The translations under genes were made by a program, and so were the position numbers. 7,240 nucleotides of DNA. Origin: Alteromonadaceae bacterium (GTDB taxonomy: Bacteria; Pseudomonadota; Gammaproteobacteria; Pseudomonadales; Oleiphilaceae). The stretch covers positions 1 through 7,240 of the forward strand of contig JABXHG010000254.1 in the NCBI GenBank assembly GCA_013393545.1, in the 5' to 3' direction. Shown in pieces: positions 1 to 5,890 of the stretch. Below the pieces are notes generated by a model that was not told the origin of the DNA, did not search any database, and worked only from the letters and a program-made list of their open reading frames with translations. The number at the start of each line of letters is the position of its first letter. Position 1 is the first letter of the stretch.

Positions 1-125
1 TCTATAATTATTATAGTTCTTGCTTGTTCTTCTATACTTACATTCTCCATATTACTAGGCTCTCTAACTAAAAATATAATACCATTAAATTTGGATTCAA
101 TATTTAGTTTTTTAATATTATTAAC
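1..125 (-). CDS. Partial coding fragment of unknown function, low GC
   Basis: Read on the minus strand, one frame is open from about base 125 to the window edge, just after an in-frame TAA at 126-128. It gives about 41 residues with a believable soluble-protein pattern: a basic stretch (NNIKKLNIESKFNG), a hydrophobic strand (IIFLV), then REPSNMENVSIEEQARTIIII. I do not recognise the family. An internal ATG at 48-50 could be a start, but no good Shine-Dalgarno sequence precedes it. The upstream codons also look protein-like, so the true 5' end was probably lost at the composition break just to the right. The plus strand is also open here, as a hydrophobic frame ending at the TAG at 127-129, so even the coding strand is uncertain. 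The AT-rich codon use matches the right end of the window and not the integrase next door. Confidence 0.35.
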
Positions 126-145
126 TTAGAGTGGTGGGTAACTAA
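121..145. other. Left composition junction
   Basis: Within about 25 bases the sequence changes from almost pure A/T (ending around ttaatattattaactta) to mixed sequence (gtggtgggtaac). The latter leads straight into the ribosome-binding site and start of the integrase. The minus-strand frame to the left stops here without a start codon. An integrase gene next to such a break would suit the end of an integrated element. However, I see no tRNA end, no direct repeat shared with the right junction and no target duplication. A misassembled join explains the data equally well. The exact base of the junction cannot be fixed from this sequence alone. Confidence 0.6.
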
Positions 146-168
146 AATTTCCTTCAGGAATTAGCACA

Positions 169-1419
169 ATGGGTAATTTCAAAGATACACAGCTAAAGGC
201 GCTAGCTAAGAAGAAGATTGGGCGTCACCACGATGGTGATGGCTTATATTTTGTTGTTCCAAAGTCGGTGAGAAAGAATGAAGACGGAAGTGGCAAAGTA
301 GAGGCGCCAGGAAAGCCATACTGGATGCTTCGGTTCACGTATAATAAAAAGCGGCATGAAATGACTCTTGGTCGCTACCCTGACTTATCGGCAGCTGAAG
401 CCAGACTGGAAGCCGCTCTTAAAAAGCGGCAGGTAAGAGAGGGCCAAAATCCGATTGCTTTAAAGAAACGCGCTGAAGAAGAGGAAATTAAAACTGTAGA
501 TGATCTGTTCAAGGATTGGCACGAAGAAAATAAAACCCGATTGAAGCATTGGAAAATTCCTGAGAGGGTCTACCAGAAGGATATCTCCCCTCATATTGGA
601 ACACTAAACGTTGACCAAGTTACTGCCCGTGATATCCGCCGAGTAATTAAGACAATCAATGACTCTGGGCGTCCGACTATCTCCAACGATGCCCTCTTGT
701 ATTGTAAGCAGCTATTCAACCACGGCATCAAGATCGATGTAGTAGGGGCTAATCCAGCGAGTGCATTTCAGGTGACAGATGCAGGTGGAATCGAGAAGAG
801 TCGAGATAGAGCATTGACACTAGAGGAAGTTAGGTTAGCTTTTAAAACCTTCCGCGAGAATCAGCATATCTTTACCCGCGACAATTATCTGGCGTGTGCT
901 TTGTTGGTCTTGTTGGGAGTTCGTAAGTCCGAGTTATGTGAAGCTAAGTGGAATGAATTTGATCTGGATAAGGCGTTCTGGGAGCTACCTAAAGAGAGAA
1001 GTAAGTCGGGGGTTGGTTTAACCATTCCCTTACCAGATCTGGCCTTAGAAATGTTTACAGAGCTTAAGACACGCTCGGCAGGCTCTGAATACGTTTTGCC
1101 AAGTAGAAGGCAGGCTAAACGGCCACACATGGGGCCTGACACTCTTAACCGTGCGATTGGAAAGATGTTTGGTTATGAGCCAGGCAAAAATACCAATCCT
1201 CCTAACCTGATGGGCGATATGGACTACTTCAGAGTGCATGATTTACGCAGGACATGCCGAACACTCTTGGCTAGTATTGGAGTGCCTGGGCACGTTGCTG
1301 AACGGTGCTTAAATCATAAGCTTAAAGGTGTAGAGGGTATTTACGACCAATATGATTATTTTGACGAGCGAAGAAAAGCGTTTAATCAACTGTCTAGAAC
1401 ACTTACTCATTTACTTTAG
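169..1419 (+). CDS. P4-type tyrosine recombinase/integrase with arm-binding domain
   Basis: This is a full-length 416-residue site-specific recombinase of the kind that inserts and excises genomic islands and P4-like satellites. Residues about 5-95 form the DUF4102-type arm-DNA-binding domain (DGDGLYFVV, YWMLRF, LGRYPDLSAAEAR). Residues about 107-205 form the SAM-like core-binding domain. Residues about 215-410 form the catalytic domain. The catalytic set is complete: R252 in GVRKSEL, K279 in ERSKS, H357 and R360 in HDLRRT, H383 in LNHKL, and Y392 as the probable nucleophile in IYDQYDY. The start is supported by AGGAA at 156-160, 8 bases before the ATG. A small inverted repeat (ttcct-tc-aggaa, 149-160) covers this ribosome-binding site, but its loop is very short. 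The gene points toward the cargo genes and is convergent with the operon at 1467-3073. Integrases of this family usually act at tRNA-type attachment sites beside their own gene. None is visible upstream, perhaps because the left junction removed it. The family assignment is firm; the element it belongs to is not defined. Confidence 0.95.
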   Translation: MGNFKDTQLKALAKKKIGRHHDGDGLYFVVPKSVRKNEDGSGKVEAPGKPYWMLRFTYNKKRHEMTLGRYPDLSAAEARLEAALKKRQVREGQNPIALKKRAEEEEIKTVDDLFKDWHEENKTRLKHWKIPERVYQKDISPHIGTLNVDQVTARDIRRVIKTINDSGRPTISNDALLYCKQLFNHGIKIDVVGANPASAFQVTDAGGIEKSRDRALTLEEVRLAFKTFRENQHIFTRDNYLACALLVLLGVRKSELCEAKWNEFDLDKAFWELPKERSKSGVGLTIPLPDLALEMFTELKTRSAGSEYVLPSRRQAKRPHMGPDTLNRAIGKMFGYEPGKNTNPPNLMGDMDYFRVHDLRRTCRTLLASIGVPGHVAERCLNHKLKGVEGIYDQYDYFDERRKAFNQLSRTLTHLL

Positions 1420-1423
1420 AAAC

Positions 1424-1458
1424 GAAGTAGGTGTTAACGACTATCTAACACCTACTTC
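1424..1458. terminator. Perfect 13-bp inverted repeat between convergent genes, probable bidirectional terminator
   Basis: GAAGTAGGTGTTA (1424-1436) and its exact reverse complement TAACACCTACTTC (1446-1458) flank a 9-base loop. The repeat lies 4 bases after the integrase stop and 8 bases before the stop of the convergent phosphoribosyltransferase-like gene, where a shared transcription terminator is expected. Neither side has a proper T-tract, so it is not a textbook intrinsic terminator. It may act by RNA processing or stability, or be a binding site. The repeat itself is certain; its role is inferred from position. Confidence 0.6.
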
Positions 1459-1466
1459 CATGCAGC

Positions 1467-2159
1467 TTACCGACCGAAAATCATATCGTTCAGTATTTCA
1501 GGCATATAACGATTTTTTTGCGTTTGACTTTGAAAACCCAATAGCTGATAAACATTACCGCCAATTCCTGGGATTACCTCATTCGTCTCGGGATCTCTTT
1601 CGACATCAGTGGCGAAATATTCATAGTCAAACTTCTGTGAAATTCCTGGGGGGAACTCACGAGCCAATTTAGTTGTTGCATCTTTGTGCATCACAGGAGC
1701 TACAACGTAAATAGATCGAGGAGACATATTTTCAATAAGTGCTGTTAAATTAGTTTTAACCACACATGAACCTGATATGACTGATTTAGTAACAATCAGG
1801 TTGTCAGCTGCCTCCGCTCCCTTCTCAATAAATTTTCTCAGTATAGGGGCCGTGCTTTCTCCACCTTTCACTGGCTGGGAATGGAAGTTCCAAAAGCATG
1901 CTATTTTTAGGTCTTTAACTCGGCTTCGTAAGACCTCGATAAGGCCCTTAGATAAGAAGTCCGCATCTTCTGCAGTTGAGACGATACAATAACTCTCGTC
2001 TGGGTTTAATTTACTTAGTAGCGTCTCAGCCAAATACTTACCAAGACAGTACATAGAGTCGCGGTATTCGCTAACGCTCACGCTTGGAGCAATTAGCTTA
2101 TCAAGGTAGGAGTTAATATCTCCCCTACCTTTATACTTGTATTCTCTGCCGCTAATCAT
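1467..2159 (-). CDS. Uracil-phosphoribosyltransferase-like protein, second gene of a putative defence pair
   Basis: This 230-residue protein has the look of a type I phosphoribosyltransferase (PRTase). Around residues 31-80 are a helix like the N-terminal part of such enzymes (EYRDSMYCLGKYLAETLL) and a strand-loop (YCIVSTAEDADFLSKGL). Residues 121-142 (LIVTKSVISGSCVVKTNLTALI) sit where uracil PRTases carry the PRPP loop DPMLATGGS. After a strand (SIYVVAPVM, 149-157), residues 184-208 end in NEVIPGIGGNVYQLLGF, which resembles the uracil-PRTase signature IVPGLGDAGDRxFGT. The acidic residue of the PRPP loop and the acidic uracil-site GD are not evident, so ordinary uracil salvage is unlikely. 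A nucleotide-sensing or regulatory role is more plausible. PRTase-like domains have been described in bacterial conflict systems, but I cannot place this one in a named group. Its ATG overlaps the upstream gene's TGA (ATGA), with GGGG 8 bases before it, so translation is probably coupled. There are no membrane segments, so it should be cytoplasmic. The fold call is moderately sure; the function is unknown. Confidence 0.72.
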   Translation of the reverse strand: MISGREYKYKGRGDINSYLDKLIAPSVSVSEYRDSMYCLGKYLAETLLSKLNPDESYCIVSTAEDADFLSKGLIEVLRSRVKDLKIACFWNFHSQPVKGGESTAPILRKFIEKGAEAADNLIVTKSVISGSCVVKTNLTALIENMSPRSIYVVAPVMHKDATTKLAREFPPGISQKFDYEYFATDVERDPETNEVIPGIGGNVYQLLGFQSQTQKNRYMPEILNDMIFGR

Positions 2160-3073
2160 AGTAAGATCCCCAATGAGTATAAGTCTTTGAAAGTATTCGG
2201 TTTGCTTTCTAAGACTCTTGTCGTGAACTCGACGAAGGCCTCGTTAGAACTAAAATCAACGAAACCTTCTAAAGTTCCTTTACCATAACTGTATTCGTAA
2301 ATCAAGTTATTATCAAGTATTCTGTACGAAAATCCGTCGATTTCACTTAATATTTTTTCAACTTCGAAGTCTATCACGAGAGGCTCTTCTCCAGAACGTA
2401 AAAATTGAGGTTTGATTGCTTTTATCTTTTTAATTAGTGAACCGACATCGCTGAAGTAGCCTTTGTAGTCACTCCAAACTCCTTTCATAACTGTGTGCAG
2501 GTGTGAAAGCTTATCAGCTTCATCTATTGTAGAGATTTTTGATAGGACCGCTTTCAATTCATGGTCATCCAATAGTGCTTGGTTAAGATAGAGGAAGTCC
2601 TTGAAGTGTACGCACTCAGTATGTTCAGAAATTCTCGTAGGAATATTATCAGCAAGTTTGCGGTGGGTCTGTTCAGAGCTTACTGCCAATATGGTTTTCG
2701 AATTCTCAACTCCGGCCGCCTTGTCTAACAGATAATGAAACATAAAGTCTGTTTCGATTGGGTGCTTGCTAGCGCTCCAAGAAACGTTGGCGCTATTTTT
2801 AAGCTGAAAGCTTTCTCGTGAATTTGTTCTTGGGTTATAAATCATGTAATCATCCACAAAACATGGAACTTGTGAGGATACTTGAAGATCTGCTGATGCT
2901 TCTCCTGAAATAACCTGATATATGCATTCCGCGAGTTTGAACACAGCAAAGTTATCTTCGTATCTCGAGCCGTCTTCATTGCTCTTCCCGCCTTTTAGCT
3001 TGTTTTTGAGGTACTGCGCCTCTTTTTCACCAAGGATGGCTTCTGCCTGTCTAATAGCTTCGTCGGAATCCAT
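2156..3073 (-). CDS. Restriction-endonuclease-fold-like protein, first gene of a putative defence pair
   Basis: This 305-residue protein has no family I can name with certainty. Residues 34-92 show spaced motifs like those of the PD-(D/E)xK nucleases of the DUF4297/Cap4 kind: G35-S-R-Y38-E39 followed by a helix, then D74-D75 at the end of a strand (CFVDDYMIYN), then Q90-L-K92 (SFQLKNS) as the (E/Q)xK element. A strand follows (KTILAVSSEQTH, 126-137). The rest (about 160-305) is mixed alpha/beta without motifs I recognise and could be a sensing or partner-binding domain. The ATG at 3073 was chosen because AAAGGAAG lies about 8 bases upstream. The frame stays open for 63 more codons upstream to a TTG at 3262 with no comparable site, so a longer form is less likely. 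The gene overlaps the phosphoribosyltransferase-like gene by 4 bases, implying one transcript and linked function. The context (integrase, nuclease-like protein, nucleotide-binding-like protein) suggests phage or plasmid defence by DNA cleavage. This is inference, not shown by the sequence. Confidence 0.65.
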   Translation of the reverse strand: MDSDEAIRQAEAILGEKEAQYLKNKLKGGKSNEDGSRYEDNFAVFKLAECIYQVISGEASADLQVSSQVPCFVDDYMIYNPRTNSRESFQLKNSANVSWSASKHPIETDFMFHYLLDKAAGVENSKTILAVSSEQTHRKLADNIPTRISEHTECVHFKDFLYLNQALLDDHELKAVLSKISTIDEADKLSHLHTVMKGVWSDYKGYFSDVGSLIKKIKAIKPQFLRSGEEPLVIDFEVEKILSEIDGFSYRILDNNLIYEYSYGKGTLEGFVDFSSNEAFVEFTTRVLESKPNTFKDLYSLGILL

Positions 3074-3579
3074 AAAGTTGCTTCCTTTCTGTTTTATATT
3101 GACTTGGAATTTACTTTTAGATAGTGAGAATCTGTAAACTAACTTATTCCAAAGTCGAAAAATAAATGTTTCCCGTTGCCTTATAAATGAGTTTTGTCGT
3201 ACAAAAACGGCCTTGAAATAAGAATCCAGGAAGTTTGGCCTAAAATTTTTATTTTTTATCAAGCTCTACATCAACTTTATCAGTCACTTCGAAGCCGCAC
3301 GAAAGTGCGATGTTTTTAAAAATTCTATCGCAACTTATGTTGAATAAAAGCTCGCGAGTTATAAAGGTATAAAACGTTTTCTCTATACCAATAACATTGA
3401 GAATCAATGCGTTTAGTTTAATGACTCTTCTAAAGCTTTTCTAGGGATACTTAGTACGCTAACGTTGGTTTGGCTTTTATGGAAAGCAGTTCATCAGGGT
3501 TCTACCCAGATTTTACGGACCCTTCAAAGAAAAGATGAAGTAAATTAGTTTTTTATAGCAGGAGTGGATGCGCGACCGG
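3074..3579. other. 506-base stretch without a secure gene, leader of the defence operon plus degraded sequence
   Basis: The part next to 3073 is the 5' leader and presumably the promoter region of the minus-strand operon. I find a good ribosome-binding site but no convincing -35/-10 pair. CGCAC-GAAA-GTGCG at 3296-3309 is a small hairpin with a GAAA tetraloop, followed on the plus strand by atgttttt. It could be a weak terminator, but no plus-strand gene ends here. The segment 3249-3440 is a possible gene remnant, listed separately. A plus-strand open stretch of about 43 codons (roughly 3415-3545) lacks a usable start. Its translation has a short hydrophobic stretch (GILSTLTLVWLLW) followed by basic residues, and could be chance or the tail of a lost membrane protein. 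The bases around 3500-3530 (ttctacccagattttacggacc) are reminiscent of insertion-sequence ends, but no matching partner is visible. Composition shifts to higher GC just after this stretch, so it probably marks an old recombination boundary. Confidence 0.5.
3249..3440 (-). pseudogene. Possible 3' remnant of an unidentified gene upstream of the defence pair
   Basis: On the minus strand a frame is open for 63 sense codons between TAG (3441-3443) and TAA (3249-3251). It has no ATG or GTG start, and no ribosome-binding site before its TTG at the twelfth codon. The translation looks protein-like (IGIEKTFYTFITRELL, then CGFEVTDKVDVELDKK) but I recognise no family. It runs in the same direction as the nuclease-like gene and ends about 175 bases before that start. 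It may be the tail of a gene that once preceded the pair and was cut at about 3440. A chance open frame is a real alternative. Confidence 0.25.
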
Positions 3580-4614
3580 CTAAATTTGACTTAACAACAA
3601 CCACCCCCCACCAAGGTAAAGCACAGTAATAAGTACGCTTTCCAAACCAATACGGCCGGGACCTTCGCGTTCACGTCGAATGAGCCCCATTATTAAAATA
3701 GCGGACATTAACAGCGTCAGGCATACCCAGAACAAGGTACCGTCGGTCATGGTGTGATAAATCGACCCGTCGCGGTAGGCAATATCTGATGCGGCGGTAA
3801 ATAGGGTGTCAAACGCGTTGCCACCAATAATGCCGCCTACTGCCAGGGTTAAGGCGCCACGTCGGACGGCTGCGACTGAAGTGACCAGTTCAGGAATTGA
3901 GGTGCTAATGGCTGTTAGCATAACGCCCACTACGGTTTGAGTAAGCCCTGTCTCTGCCGCAATAATGGTTGCTGAAGGCTCCAGCATATAACCGGCAAAT
4001 CCGAGCATGACGAACAGGACAAAGAACTCGCTGGTCAGTCTCATCATTGATGGCATTTGGCTTATATCATCCGGCTTGTCTTCACGCGTTTCACGGGTTT
4101 TGGTCGGCGCCCACATTGGCGTACTGTGTGCCCGGTGCACAAGGTGAATACCGTAGATATAAACAAGAAACAGTATGGGCGTGACAGGGTGTAGCCCCCA
4201 GACGGCGACATTAGGTAACAGCGGAGTCATAAGAATAAGTGAGAGCAGGACAATAAGCAGTGCGTTTTGCATCATGTTTGGAACCGATGCTGCTGCATGC
4301 TCAAGATTCGCGCGTCGGTAGACCATATCGGCCACAGCCAGGAAGAAGGTTTGTACCGCAATACCGCCCAGGGCATTGCTCATTGCCAACTCTGCATTAC
4401 CGTTCCAGGCGGCGGTAACGGACAACACAGAGCCGCCAATTGACGTAGTACCGCCAAGTAACACCGCGCCTGCTGCGGCTTCACCGATACCGGTACGGTC
4501 AGCAAGCTGGTCGACAATACGTGTAATACGGGTTCCGGCAATAGCGATAACCAGAGCGCAAACCCCAAATACCGCCAGCCCTTGAAATAACGTCCAGTTA
4601 TCAGGGTTTAACAA
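3580..4614 (-). CDS. CaCA-family Na+/Ca2+-exchanger-like inner-membrane protein
   Basis: This 344-residue polytopic protein has about ten hydrophobic segments (roughly 10-28, 45-65, 83-98, 117-133, 143-160, 195-212, 226-245, 257-276, 294-311, 324-342). They lie in two homologous halves joined by a hydrophilic loop at about 160-192, the usual plan of cation/Ca2+ exchangers. The second alpha-repeat is recognisable: STSIPELVTSVAA (237-249) carries the ion-binding E242, and GGNAFD (264-269) follows. The first alpha-repeat (about 43-95) reads GGTTSIGGSVLSV, with glycine where the matching glutamate is expected, so the ion or coupling may differ from a standard exchanger. Translation begins at TTG, supported by AAGGGG 9 bases upstream and a promoter just before it. 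It lies downstream of the Fic gene on the same strand but has its own promoter, so it need not be in that operon. Its higher GC compared with the defence pair suggests a resident chromosomal gene. The family is quite sure; the substrate is not. Confidence 0.85.
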   Translation of the reverse strand: MLNPDNWTLFQGLAVFGVCALVIAIAGTRITRIVDQLADRTGIGEAAAGAVLLGGTTSIGGSVLSVTAAWNGNAELAMSNALGGIAVQTFFLAVADMVYRRANLEHAAASVPNMMQNALLIVLLSLILMTPLLPNVAVWGLHPVTPILFLVYIYGIHLVHRAHSTPMWAPTKTRETREDKPDDISQMPSMMRLTSEFFVLFVMLGFAGYMLEPSATIIAAETGLTQTVVGVMLTAISTSIPELVTSVAAVRRGALTLAVGGIIGGNAFDTLFTAASDIAYRDGSIYHTMTDGTLFWVCLTLLMSAILIMGLIRREREGPGRIGLESVLITVLYLGGGWLLLSQI

Positions 4615-4623
4615 ATACCAAAG

Positions 4624-4629
4624 CCCCTT
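4624..4629 (-). promoter_or_regulatory. Ribosome-binding site that decides the TTG start of the exchanger
   Basis: AAGGGG on the minus strand stands 9 bases before TTG (4612-4614). No ATG or GTG in that frame lies nearby with a comparable site. The hydrophobic first segment follows directly, so the TTG start gives a sensible N-terminus. Confidence 0.7.
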
Positions 4630-4647
4630 ATGACGACTGATAAAATG

Positions 4648-4675
4648 AGTATAGCTAGCTGAGTAGGCGGGTCAA
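4648..4675 (-). promoter_or_regulatory. Sigma70-type promoter for the exchanger gene
   Basis: On the minus strand TTGACC (4670-4675) is followed after 16 bases by TATACT (4648-4653). These match the -35 and -10 consensus at five of six bases each. The expected transcript start, around 4641, leaves a short leader of about 25 bases that contains the AAGGGG site. The promoter lies in the 97-base gap after the Fic stop, so the exchanger can be expressed independently of Fic. Confidence 0.7.
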
Positions 4676-4711
4676 ACGTGTATATTTAACTCACCGGTTT
4701 CTTTTAGGTGG

Positions 4712-5791
4712 TTAACCGCGAACCATGAGCAGAGCGCATAACGGCTGATTAATATAATAATTTGCGCGCCCGATGCGCTGTTTTTGCAAAAAGCCGTGCT
4801 CGACGAGTTGCTCTAGGTATTTAGTCGCCGTAATGCGAGTAACCCCAAGTTCATCAATGACAAATTCGATTTTGGTGTAGGGGTGGTGAAACATATTGTT
4901 GAGCAGATCTTGCCGGTAGATCTTAGGCAACTGATCTCGCATGCGGTGTTTTACGTCTGTCATCAACACCTTCATTTCTGAAATTAATGCGATTGTGTTT
5001 TTAGCTGTATCAATTACACCGTCTAGAATATAAAGAAGCCAGGGCTCCCAGTTTCCCGTTTCTCGCACACTTTGGAGTTGCTGGTAGTAGTCTGCTTTAT
5101 GCTGTGTGATGAAGCGGCTCAGATAAAGCACCGGAAGATTAAGTAAATCCTTTGCTACTAGATACAAAATATTGACGATACGACCTGTCCGGCCATTGCC
5201 ATCGTAAAACGGATAAATACTTTCGAATTGATGATGGATAATTGCCATTTTTACCAGTGGATCGGCATCGCAGAGCTCGTCGTCATTGATGTATTGAACA
5301 AGGTTGTCCATCAACGAGGAGATTTCATCAGCTTTTTGTGGTGGTGTGTAAACTATTTTGCCAGTGTTTACATTTTTGAGTTCGGTTCCGGGTAAACGAC
5401 GCAATCCTGCGTTGTTATGCTCAAGATGTTGTTGTACGACGAGAATATCATGCAAACGAATAGTCTTTGTTTTTCGCACGGTTGCGAAAGCTTGTTTCAA
5501 AGCAATAGCGTAATCCTGAACTTCTTTAGTGGCAGGATTAACCAGCGCATCCTCAAAAAGGTTCGCTTTATAGAGTTCGTCATGAGTGGTTACAATGTTT
5601 TCAACTTCAGAGCTATCTTTTGCTTCTTGAAGTGAGAGCGTATTAATAAGAATTGCTTCATTGGGAATACTGGCCGCAATACCTTTAAGTTCAGCCAGAA
5701 AACGATGGGCTTCTGCTGTTCTTTTGAGCACTGTTCGTGTTTCCCATTGCTCAATGTTTTCCAACGGAAGAAACGGTGGCGAAGCTGGCAT
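4712..5791 (-). CDS. Fic-domain protein with self-inhibitory motif, catalytic His replaced by Tyr
   Basis: Fic proteins usually transfer AMP from ATP to a hydroxyl of a target protein. This one has 359 residues from the chosen start. The Fic_N region is at about 4-80 (PPFLPLENIE, AEAHRFLAELKG) and contains the self-inhibitory helix motif (S/T)xxxE(G/N) as S60-x3-E64-N65. It therefore belongs to the class regulated within one chain. The flap that positions targets is GKIVYTPP (144-151). The Fic core (about 180-250) reads YPFYDGNGRTGR at 193-204. All positions of HxFx(D/E)GNGRxxR fit except the first, where the catalytic histidine is tyrosine (codon TAT). A winged-helix DNA-binding domain follows (about 291-351: YTKIEFVIDELGVTRITATKYLEQLVEHGF). 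The ATG at 5791 was chosen because family members begin just before PPFLP and AAAAGG lies upstream. The in-frame ATG at 5845 has no such site and lies in AT-rich junction sequence. The protein may lack normal adenylylation activity or act mainly through DNA binding. The family is certain; the activity is open. Confidence 0.92.
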   Translation of the reverse strand: MPASPPFLPLENIEQWETRTVLKRTAEAHRFLAELKGIAASIPNEAILINTLSLQEAKDSSEVENIVTTHDELYKANLFEDALVNPATKEVQDYAIALKQAFATVRKTKTIRLHDILVVQQHLEHNNAGLRRLPGTELKNVNTGKIVYTPPQKADEISSLMDNLVQYINDDELCDADPLVKMAIIHHQFESIYPFYDGNGRTGRIVNILYLVAKDLLNLPVLYLSRFITQHKADYYQQLQSVRETGNWEPWLLYILDGVIDTAKNTIALISEMKVLMTDVKHRMRDQLPKIYRQDLLNNMFHHPYTKIEFVIDELGVTRITATKYLEQLVEHGFLQKQRIGRANYYINQPLCALLMVRG

Positions 5792-5890
5792 ATAGATTTT
5801 GGCCTTTTCTGTGTATTTGAGTCGGGATTTATAAAAATAAATCAAAAATATAATAAATTGTTAAAATTAAAAAAAATTTAAAAAGGGTGA
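5792..5890. other. Fic leader, AT-rich spacer and right composition junction
   Basis: The first 40 bases are the leader of the minus-strand Fic gene. From about 5830 to 5884 the sequence is almost entirely A and T, with long A runs and no coding signal on either strand. The glycosyltransferase frame to the right becomes recognisable at 5891, immediately after an in-frame TGA (5888-5890). The codons before that stop do not resemble the missing N-terminus in any frame. The join therefore probably lies within a few bases of 5889. The AT-rich stretch could belong to either side. I see no inverted or direct repeats matching the left junction. Confidence 0.6.

Noticed and set aside
132..142. Possible attachment-site direct repeat (ggtgggtaact near 132 and ggtggttaacc near 4708)
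   Set aside because: The match is short and imperfect, no tRNA or conserved gene end is involved, and such similarity is expected by chance.
1352..1672. A 106-codon plus-strand open frame
   Set aside because: It overlaps the integrase 3' end and the perfect hairpin, then lies antisense to the PRTase-like gene. It has no ribosome-binding site and its translation is not protein-like in any recognised way.
1777..1992. Plus-strand open frame of 71 codons
   Set aside because: It lies wholly antisense to the better-supported PRTase-like gene, with no ribosome-binding site or family resemblance.
2922..3137. Plus-strand open frame of 71 codons across the start of the nuclease-like gene
   Set aside because: It is the mirror of the coding frame of the minus-strand gene and has no independent support.
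3074..3262. A 63-residue N-terminal extension of the nuclease-like protein
   Set aside because: It would start at a TTG without a clear ribosome-binding site, whereas the ATG at 3073 has AAAGGAAG at ideal spacing.
5792..5845. An 18-residue N-terminal extension of the Fic protein
   Set aside because: The extra ATG lies in AT-rich junction sequence without a ribosome-binding site, and family members begin near the second Met, just before PPFLP.
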